Assembly: GCA_023664325.1 (NCBI GenBank)
Contig: JAMPFS010000008.1
Span: 1 to 64,000 of the forward strand
Direction: 5' to 3'
From: Clostridium sp.
Lineage (GTDB): Bacteria; Bacillota; Clostridia; Lachnospirales; Lachnospiraceae
Length of the DNA stretch: 64,000 bases
Position 1 is the stretch's first letter, and the number at the start of each line of letters is the position of its first letter. Below are positions 57,901 to 64,000 of the stretch, piece by piece. The translations under genes and the position numbers were made by a program. Below the pieces are notes generated by a model. That model saw only the letters and a list, made by a program, of their open reading frames with translations, was not told where the DNA came from and ran no database searches.

Positions 57901-60900
57901 GCGGGGCTTGTTCTTCAGCCTCTTGTCCCTTCTATTCTTGGATTATCAGCATCTTTCGCTTTATTGGGTGTTGCCGTGCTTGGCATCGGTACGGGTCTGA
58001 TGGCAGCAGGAGTAGGGATTTCTGCGATTGCTACCGGGCTTGGTATGCTGGCGACTGTTACGGCTGGCAGCGCAACCGCTATCGTTGCGTCTCTTACGAT
58101 CATTGTTACTGGTATTGCATCACTTATACCGGTGGTGGCTGCTAAAATTGGTGAGGCTATCATCGCGCTTTGCAAAGTAATTACACAGGGAACCCCGGCG
58201 ATTGGAGAAGCAATCAAAGCAGTTGTATTAACTTTAGTGGGTGTTTTGGTGGAATGTGTGCCAGCCCTTGCTGAAGGAGCTTTGAAACTGTTAGCCGGTG
58301 TGCTTGATGCGCTGGTTAGATATACACCGCAGATTGTTGACTCGCTATTTCAATTCTTAATCGGAGTGCTTGACGGTATTGCCAGAAATTTACCGGCTCT
58401 TATTCAGGCTGCTGTAGATGTCCTTATGGCATTCTTTTCTGGTATAACCGATGCTTTGAGTGGAATTGATACGGATGTGCTGTTGAAAGGCATTGTCGGT
58501 ATTGGGTTATTATCTGCAATTATGCTGGCTCTCAGTGCTGTAGCGTCTCTGGTGCCCGGAGCCATGGTTGGAATTTTAGGCATGGGTGCTGTTATTGCAG
58601 AATTAGCATTAGTGCTTGCCGCTGTCGGGGCTCTTGCACAGATTCCGGGACTTAGCTGGCTGATAAATGAAGGCGGTGAGCTGCTTGAAGGCATTGGAAA
58701 TGCGATTGGTAAATTTATAGGCGGTATTGTCGGCGGTGTTATGAGTGGCATAACAGGGCAGTTCCCACAGATAGGAACCGATCTGTCCGCATTTATGACG
58801 AATGTACAGCCGTTTATTGATGGTGCGAGCAGGATTCAGCCGTCTATGATGGAGGGTGCAAAAGCGCTTGTTGAAACAATATTGCTGCTTACGGCCGCAG
58901 ATCTTCTTCAGGGAGTGACATCGTGGATTACCGGCGGAAGCTCTCTGACAGACTTTGCTTCACAGTTGGTTCCATTTGGTGAAGCGATGGTAGGATTTTC
59001 AAATGTTATATCCGGCATGGACGCCGATTTGGTCGCAAAAGCGGCTGTTGCAGGTAAAACTCTTGCTGAAATGGCGTCAACTCTTCCGAATAGTGGAGGG
59101 GTGATTGGATTCTTCTCCGGTGAGAATGATATGGAAGCCTTTGGTGAACAACTGATACCGTTTGGTAGAGCCATGATGGATTTCTCAAATACCGTTAAGG
59201 GACTGGATGCTGATGTGATTGTCAACGCTGCTACGGCTGGTAAGGCGATTGCTGAAATGGCGTCTACTCTTCCAAACAGCGGCGGTGTCGTAGGGTTCTT
59301 CGCTGGCGAAAATGATATGAATACCTTTGGTGAACAGTTGGTTCCATTTGGCAAAGCTATGATGGACTTTTCACTGGCGGTCAAGGGATTGGATGCAGAT
59401 ACCATTGTTAATTCTGCTACGGCAGGAAAGGCTTTGGTTGAACTTGCAAATACGGTTCCAAACAGCGGTGGTGTTGTCGGGTTCTTTGCCGGCGAGAATG
59501 ACATGGATACATTCGGTTCACAGATTGTTCCGTTTGGCCGGGCTATGAAATCCTATTCGGATGAAGTGGCTGGCATTGATACAGGCGCAATAACGAATTC
59601 CGCAACAGCGGGCAAAGCTCTGGTTGAGCTGGCAAATACGCTTCCAAATACAGGCGGCGTTGTTAGCTGGTTTACCGGAGACAATGATATCGGGGATTTC
59701 GGAGAAAGACTGATTGAATTTGGAAAGAATTTCTCAGCATACTCTGATTACATGAAGAATGTGGATTCTGGTATTGTTACGGCAACTGCCAACGCAGCAT
59801 CATCTATTGTGGAACTTGAAAAGAGTTTACCGGAATCTGGAGGATGGTTCTCAGACGATACAACGCTGGCAGAATTTGGTGAAGATATTGAATCGTTTGG
59901 CAGTTATTTCAGTTCTTTCTACAGCCACATTTCAAAGGTAAGTGTTTCTTCTTTAACTGGTGTTATCCGTGAAATGGGGAATCTTATTTCGTTGTCTAAG
60001 GACATGAACGGGATTGATACCAGTGGGCTGAGCGGGTTTGGAAAGGCACTGACTACTTTGGGTGAAAACGGTATAAACGGATTCCTTAAGGTGTTTAAAG
60101 ATTCCACTTCTAAGGTTGAGGCATCTGCAAAAAGTCTTATAACATCGTTTACATCGGGGATTTCAACCGGAAAAGAAACGATTGCAGCATCCATGACGTC
60201 GCTTGTTACAAATGCGGTAAATGCAGTCCATAATAAGTACTCCGATTTCTATAATACCGGTAAATATATGGTAGAAGGATTCGCGAATGGCATAAGCAGT
60301 AATTCATTTATGGCGTCTGCGAAAGCCGCTGAAATGGCAAAAGCAGCAGTTAATGCCGCTAATGCAGAATTGGGCGTACATTCACCGTCAAAAGTATTTG
60401 CACAGATTGGCGGATATGTTGTTTCCGGATTTGCAAATGGCATCAACAGTAATAAAGGAAAAGCGGCGGAATCAACAAAAGGGCTGGCAAAAGTTGGCGT
60501 AGATGCGGCAAAAGCGGTGTTAAAGTCCTTGAAAGGGAGTGACAGCGTATTTAAAGAGTATGCTGAAAACACGGATAAAAACGGTAAGAAAATCAAAATG
60601 ACATTAAAGACAGCAGCGGAGGCGTTCAAATCATTCAGGAACTCCGTAAAAGATTCCATTAAAGATTCGATGGGTGTATTTGATGAGTTTGCTGTTGAAA
60701 CGGATGTCACTGGAAAGGAGCTTTTAAAGAATCTTAAGTCACAGATAACGGGTATTACGGAATGGGCTTCTAACATCCGGATACTTGCTGACAGGGGAAT
60801 CAATAAAGGCTTATTGAAGGTTCTTTCTGACATGGGTCCATCCGGGGCGAAGTATGTAAACGCTCTGGTTACCATGTCCAATAAGGAGCTGAAGAAACTG

Positions 60901-63291
60901 AACAAGCTGTACAAGCAGCGTTTGAGCTTGAACGGCAAAGCAGCAGATGAAATCGCAACGAGTTTTCTTGACGGCGGTAAAAAGGCGGCGAAAGCGTACT
61001 CCAAAGGTGTATCGTCCGGTTCGATGAAGAGTGCTAAATTAGTTAGTGCTACGGATTCTGTCAAGTCTTCTACTTCAGCCACAGTCAAAGCTGTGGAAAC
61101 CATGAAGGAAAAGATACAGTCTATTATGACATGGACTTACGAAGGGACGGTTAAATCGGTAAAGAAGAGCCTTGATTATGGCAAAGGGGCATTCTCGCAA
61201 TTCTGTAAAGCGTATTTGTCTTCAACCAAAAACATTACCCTGGGTACAAAGGCGATTAACGCCGCATCCAGTGCGATTACAGCTTATGGTAAGAAATTGT
61301 ATGAGGAAAGCGATTATTATGCAGAAGATACCGCTAATCTGAAAACCCACAAAAAGGAATTGTCTTCTTTGCAAAAGGAGAGGACAAAATTACAGAAACA
61401 ATTAAAGAAGGCACAGAAGTCAAATACGAAAGCGTCAAAAGCCAGGGCAAAAGCGTTGAAGGCTGAACTGAAATCCAATAATAAGGCGATTAAAGAGGCA
61501 AAGAAACAGGTAAAAGCGGATGAAGATGAAATTGCAAAGCATACAAAGGAAGTCTTTGATGAATTGCATAACACGTTGGCTGAATCTGTTTCGACGTTTC
61601 TTGACCCGCTTAAGGTCAGTCTTGAGTCGGGGATTGATTTGTTCAAGAAATTTGAATCAAATACTGACTTATATGAGGCCGATAAAAAGAACCTTGAGGA
61701 ACATCAGAAGACCTTGGCAGAATTGGAAGCAACCCAGAAAGAAATCCTTGACGAAATTGCCCAATATTCCGATAAGAACACCCTTGCGGCGAGGAAACGT
61801 GTTAAAGAACTGAATGCACAGTTATCGGAGGTTGAAGACAGTATTGAGGAAGCTAAAAACAACATTGAACAGGCCGAAAATGATATGGCTTCCCATTCAC
61901 AGGTAACAGTGGATTCTATTCTTGAAAATATGCAGTCACAGATAACGGGAGTTACCAAATGGCAGCAGAATTTAAAGGCGTTAGCAGCAAGAGGCGTATC
62001 CGAGGGACTTCTTGAAGAATTAAAGAAGATGGGGACTGACGGCGTTGATTATGTCGATCAGTTTATGAAAATGACAGATGACGAGATAGCAAAAGCAAAT
62101 TCGTTGTTTGCGCAGTCAGCAAACCTGACGTCCCAGACCCTTATCAGCAATTTCCAGGACAGTTTAAATGAGACTAAGAACTGGGCGGCCGGATTACAGA
62201 AGATGGCAGAGATGGGATTCAGTCAGGACCTGCTCCAAAAGATTGGGGAAATGGGTGTTGATGGTTATGAGTATGTCAGCGCTTTTCTGACAATGACGCC
62301 AGATCAGGTTGCCCAATTCAATCAGCAGTTTGCGGAGTCCTTGAAACTCCCAGATACCGTGGCAGATCAGGTTATTTCATCATATGCGTATGCCGGCGGT
62401 CAGAGTATAGCAGGGTTTACATCAGCTCTTGCCAAACTGACGGAAAGCGGTTCAGATGAAAATGCCGCTTTGGTTGCAATGGCAACAGAGATAGGAAATG
62501 TTATCAGCAAAACGCTTAAGAAAGAGTCCAAATCTGGCGGTAAAAAGGCAGTAGATGAACTGTCCAAATCATTGAAGAAGAACAAAAAAACAGCAAAGGA
62601 GGGTTCAAAGTCAGTCGGTAATGCCACATTAAAAGGCTTGAAAGAAGTACTAAACAATACTGCTGGAAAGAAAGTGGCTAATAATATTTGCAGCGGTTTG
62701 AAGAATGGATTAAACAGCGGAAAGTCAAGTGTATCCGCTACGGCAAAAGCTGTTGCCCAGGCAGCCTATAACGCAGCAAAGGCAGCGCTTGGAATTAAAT
62801 CCCCTTCAAGGATGTTTGCGAAGCTTGGGGAATATACGGATGCGGGCTTTGTGAAAGGTTTGGAATCTGGTGAGAAAGACATCTATAATACGGCAACTGA
62901 CATCATGGGAAAGACCATTAAAGATATTTATGATGCCTTAAATTCGGATGTTGAAACCCAGCCGACAATCAGACCGGTAATGGATTTGACAAATATTCAA
63001 AATGGAGCTGATGAAATCGGCAATATGATGAGTGGTTATTCCATTGCGGGTTCTCTTGATTTGGCAAATGCTACAGCAAGTGCCATGAACAGGAACGCTG
63101 CAAACATGAACGACTCAACGCTCAATGCGATAGGTAAATTACAGAGCACATTAAGTAATCTGTTAGGTAAGCCGTCGATTGAGCAGAATAATCACTTCGA
63201 TATACGGGGTGATAATCCAAAAGAAATAGCAGATGAAGTATCATACATACTTCAAAAACAGGTAGAAAGGAGAAATGCTACATGGGCATAG
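54979..63291 (+). CDS. Tape measure protein
   Basis: A 2770-residue tail-length protein. The N-terminus has a TP901-type tape measure start (MSRTVDDRVVEMRFDNRQFE; MGSVQTIMASTGASLKEVNK). A long Ala/Gly-rich helical region with hydrophobic segments follows (about 560-1250). About four tandem copies of a 62-residue unit (PFGRAMMDFSNTVKGLDADV type, near 1330-1600) come next, then duplicated SPSKVFAQIGGYV / SPSRMFAKLGEYT modules and three copies of an SQITGVTKWQQNL unit. ATG 54979 follows GGAGG. Length predicts an exceptionally long tail. Confidence 0.9.
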   Translation: MSRTVDDRVVEMRFDNRQFEQNVQTSLSTLQKLKQSLKLEDSVKGLESIDSATKKVSFDSLSNGVEAVRVKFSALQVMAVTALQNITNSAIDAGRRIVKSLTVEPVKEGFDEYELKMGSVQTIMASTGASLKEVNKYLNELNTYSDKTIYSFSDMTNNIGKFTNAGVKLEDAVMAIKGISNEAAVSGANANEASRAMYNFSQALSAGSVKLIDWKSIENANMATVEFKNQLLKAAEAAGTVEKQADGMYKVLTTDANGASMKETISATKNFNDSLSHQWMTTEVLVNTLKDYADENTEIGKKAFAAAQDVKTFTQLMDTLKEAVGSGWAQTWETLFGDFEEAKKLWTEVSQVLGGFIDAQSDARNSMLQGWKDMGGREDLIDAFRNAFEGLVSVVKPVKEAFREIFPPMTAKNLVSITKSLKEFTSHLKLSESQSAKVKSTFKGFFAALDIGLTVIKAIAGGVKDLVINLTGFGDGILDVTGSWGDWVSGLRDSIKDTDVFAKSVKKVTTFITPAILKMKEFFSIVTQKIKMPSFESFLDIMKTIWNVITTIGSKISEACSGIGEALAGVFRSGDISAGLDILNGGLLAGILMGVKNFVGGIEDSLDGVNDILGNVTGILDSVRGCFEAYQQNLKAGTLLKIAGAIGILAASILVIATIKPEKLTASLGAITVLFSELMGSLAVFSKISGDLTGTFKACTAMISISAAVLILASALKKLSSINPEGIVKGLVAIGGLMAELALFLGFAKLDGKMTSTSMGILLLSSAMVVLASAVKKFGGMSWEEIGKGLASVGTLLLEISAFTKLTGNAKKVISTATAMVILASSMKIFASAIKDFGNMSWEHLGRGLAAMAGALTEVTIAMRLLPKNMVSLSTGLLVVGAALKVLASALRDMGGMKWDEIARGLVAMGGSLAILAVSLNAMKGTIGGSAAMIVAAGALAILAPTLKSLGSMSWEQIGKGLVTLAGAFTILGVAGLVLQPLVPSILGLSASFALLGVAVLGIGTGLMAAGVGISAIATGLGMLATVTAGSATAIVASLTIIVTGIASLIPVVAAKIGEAIIALCKVITQGTPAIGEAIKAVVLTLVGVLVECVPALAEGALKLLAGVLDALVRYTPQIVDSLFQFLIGVLDGIARNLPALIQAAVDVLMAFFSGITDALSGIDTDVLLKGIVGIGLLSAIMLALSAVASLVPGAMVGILGMGAVIAELALVLAAVGALAQIPGLSWLINEGGELLEGIGNAIGKFIGGIVGGVMSGITGQFPQIGTDLSAFMTNVQPFIDGASRIQPSMMEGAKALVETILLLTAADLLQGVTSWITGGSSLTDFASQLVPFGEAMVGFSNVISGMDADLVAKAAVAGKTLAEMASTLPNSGGVIGFFSGENDMEAFGEQLIPFGRAMMDFSNTVKGLDADVIVNAATAGKAIAEMASTLPNSGGVVGFFAGENDMNTFGEQLVPFGKAMMDFSLAVKGLDADTIVNSATAGKALVELANTVPNSGGVVGFFAGENDMDTFGSQIVPFGRAMKSYSDEVAGIDTGAITNSATAGKALVELANTLPNTGGVVSWFTGDNDIGDFGERLIEFGKNFSAYSDYMKNVDSGIVTATANAASSIVELEKSLPESGGWFSDDTTLAEFGEDIESFGSYFSSFYSHISKVSVSSLTGVIREMGNLISLSKDMNGIDTSGLSGFGKALTTLGENGINGFLKVFKDSTSKVEASAKSLITSFTSGISTGKETIAASMTSLVTNAVNAVHNKYSDFYNTGKYMVEGFANGISSNSFMASAKAAEMAKAAVNAANAELGVHSPSKVFAQIGGYVVSGFANGINSNKGKAAESTKGLAKVGVDAAKAVLKSLKGSDSVFKEYAENTDKNGKKIKMTLKTAAEAFKSFRNSVKDSIKDSMGVFDEFAVETDVTGKELLKNLKSQITGITEWASNIRILADRGINKGLLKVLSDMGPSGAKYVNALVTMSNKELKKLNKLYKQRLSLNGKAADEIATSFLDGGKKAAKAYSKGVSSGSMKSAKLVSATDSVKSSTSATVKAVETMKEKIQSIMTWTYEGTVKSVKKSLDYGKGAFSQFCKAYLSSTKNITLGTKAINAASSAITAYGKKLYEESDYYAEDTANLKTHKKELSSLQKERTKLQKQLKKAQKSNTKASKARAKALKAELKSNNKAIKEAKKQVKADEDEIAKHTKEVFDELHNTLAESVSTFLDPLKVSLESGIDLFKKFESNTDLYEADKKNLEEHQKTLAELEATQKEILDEIAQYSDKNTLAARKRVKELNAQLSEVEDSIEEAKNNIEQAENDMASHSQVTVDSILENMQSQITGVTKWQQNLKALAARGVSEGLLEELKKMGTDGVDYVDQFMKMTDDEIAKANSLFAQSANLTSQTLISNFQDSLNETKNWAAGLQKMAEMGFSQDLLQKIGEMGVDGYEYVSAFLTMTPDQVAQFNQQFAESLKLPDTVADQVISSYAYAGGQSIAGFTSALAKLTESGSDENAALVAMATEIGNVISKTLKKESKSGGKKAVDELSKSLKKNKKTAKEGSKSVGNATLKGLKEVLNNTAGKKVANNICSGLKNGLNSGKSSVSATAKAVAQAAYNAAKAALGIKSPSRMFAKLGEYTDAGFVKGLESGEKDIYNTATDIMGKTIKDIYDALNSDVETQPTIRPVMDLTNIQNGADEIGNMMSGYSIAGSLDLANATASAMNRNAANMNDSTLNAIGKLQSTLSNLLGKPSIEQNNHFDIRGDNPKEIADEVSYILQKQVERRNATWA
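58938..59800 (+). repeat. Tandem 62-codon repeats in tape measure gene
   Basis: About four copies of a unit of roughly 186 bp encode FGEQLIPFGRAMMDF...GLDAD...TAGKAIAEMASTLPNSGG blocks, diverged from each other, with two degenerate flanking copies. Expansion or loss of units would change tail length. The repeats are coding and lack CRISPR character. Confidence 0.75.
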
Positions 63292-63995
63292 TTATGTTTA
63301 ACGGCATCTCTTCACTGGACTATGGTATTCAGGTGGAACACCCACCTGAGTATCAGGCTCCGGCAAGAGACTATGAAGTTATACATGTTCCGGGGAGAAA
63401 TGGCGATTTGGTAATCGACAACGGCTCATACCAGAACGTAAACAGGTCTTACCAATTGGCTATAGGTGATAAGAGAAAAGACTACACCAGTATGGCCAAC
63501 GTGATTTCCGAATGGCTGCATTCTGTATCCGGTTATGCCCGTTTGGAAGATTCATACGAACCTGAATATTATCGCATGGCGATGTTTCAGGACGAAATTA
63601 GTATCGAAAATATTATGCAACATGCTGGTCGCCTAACTGTTGATTTTAACTGCAAACCCCAGAGATTTCTTAAGTCGGGGGAAGAACTCGTAAAAATCAG
63701 CAAACAGACAACCTTGTATAACCCCACAGGGTTTAATTCGCTGCCGTGTATAACAGTATACGGAAGTGGCAAGGGTGTTTTGAGCATCGGCCAGCACACA
63801 ATTACAATTTCAAACATCAATGGTTCAATTGTTCTGGATAGTGAGATTCAGGATGTGTACAAAGGAACCGTCAACCGAAATGCAGATGTGACACTGAATA
63901 AAAGTTTTCCTGAATTTGTTCCGGGAGAAAACAGCATTGCTTGGTCTGGCGGAATTACATATGTGGAGGTGATTCCGAGATGGTGGACTCTTTAA
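63282..63995 (+). CDS. Distal tail (Dit) protein
   Basis: A 237-residue protein with the siphophage Dit/DUF N-terminal signature (FNGISSLDYGIQVEHPPEYQ; YEVIHVPGRNGDLVIDNGSY) that forms the hub of the tail tip. It overlaps the tape measure stop by 10 nt and the next gene by 16 nt. Confidence 0.85.
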   Translation: MGIVMFNGISSLDYGIQVEHPPEYQAPARDYEVIHVPGRNGDLVIDNGSYQNVNRSYQLAIGDKRKDYTSMANVISEWLHSVSGYARLEDSYEPEYYRMAMFQDEISIENIMQHAGRLTVDFNCKPQRFLKSGEELVKISKQTTLYNPTGFNSLPCITVYGSGKGVLSIGQHTITISNINGSIVLDSEIQDVYKGTVNRNADVTLNKSFPEFVPGENSIAWSGGITYVEVIPRWWTL

Positions 63996-64000
63996 TTCGG
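63980..64000 (+). CDS. Start of next tail gene, cut by window edge
   Basis: ATG 63980 follows GGAGGTGATTCCGAG and is read for seven codons (MVDSLIR) before the window ends. By position it should be the tail endopeptidase/baseplate-hub gene. Confidence 0.6.

Noticed and set aside
58938..59800. Regular DNA repeats resembling an array
   Set aside because: They are in-frame coding repeats of the tape measure with diverged units, not CRISPR repeats with unique spacers. No cas genes are in the window.

Overview
The window looks like the chromosome of a low-GC Gram-positive bacterium, most likely a Clostridia/Lachnospiraceae-type gut Firmicute, carrying the left 52 kb or so of an integrated siphophage genome. 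This rests on strong GAAAGGAG-type ribosome binding sites, A+T-rich sigma-A promoters, PadR/DUF6120/DUF6147-type genes and the general gene style. No rRNA or species marker is present, so the taxonomy is inference.

Host part (1 to about 11.4 kb). A MATE efflux gene lies behind a promoter, a 24-codon leader ORF and an intrinsic terminator, which suggests ribosome-controlled attenuation. A seven-gene leftward operon (8939 to 1875) encodes a lipoprotein, two membrane permeases, an intact and a degenerate ABC ATPase, a secreted NEW3-like membrane protein and an FtsX-like protein. A divergent promoter region then separates a secreted peptidoglycan-binding protein from a PadR regulator, a DUF6120-like protein and a secreted protein. 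A 5'-truncated Rpn/PD-(D/E)XK transposase-family gene stops where the prophage appears to begin.

Phage early part (11.5 to 25.7 kb). It opens with a zinc-ribbon tyrosine integrase (leftward) and an excisionase-like gene, followed by many short cassettes. Each cassette tends to have a 31-bp promoter-like element, a GAAAGGAG ribosome binding site, small genes and a hairpin plus TTTTCTTTT terminator. Two DUF6273 genes here end in segments that differ almost only at first and second codon positions of NNC/NNT codons, between identical flanks, each followed by a GC hairpin with the same loop. This is the signature of two targets of a diversity-generating retroelement whose reverse transcriptase and template are not in the window. 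A tRNA-like gene, three DUF6353 membrane paralogues and at least seven small membrane proteins are also here.

Replication part (25.7 to 43.9 kb). A 1398-residue protein joins an SF3 helicase, an AEP-type primase-like region and a family B DNA polymerase. Around it lie an SSB-like protein, an SF2 helicase, RNase HI, MazG, two PD-(D/E)XK nucleases and a HAD protein. An 886-residue protein carries a DFDGD motif in the context expected of a single-chain double-psi beta-barrel RNA polymerase. The region also holds an iteron-like, AT-rich possible origin; a structured RNA with its own promoter and terminator in front of an accessory gene; an independently promoted reverse-strand membrane gene framed by inverted repeats; and a DUF5662 protein fused to a nuclease-like toxin domain.

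Late part (44.4 kb to the end). Small terminase, HNH, SH3, connector, tagged head protein, large terminase, portal, protease-capsid fusion, head-tail joining proteins, major tail protein, chaperone-like proteins, endolysin, a 2770-residue tape measure and the distal tail protein follow in order. The next tail gene is cut by the window edge. The absence of a sheath gene and the tape measure indicate a long non-contractile tail. The right attachment site, lysis genes, receptor-binding genes and any retroelement core must lie beyond 64 kb.
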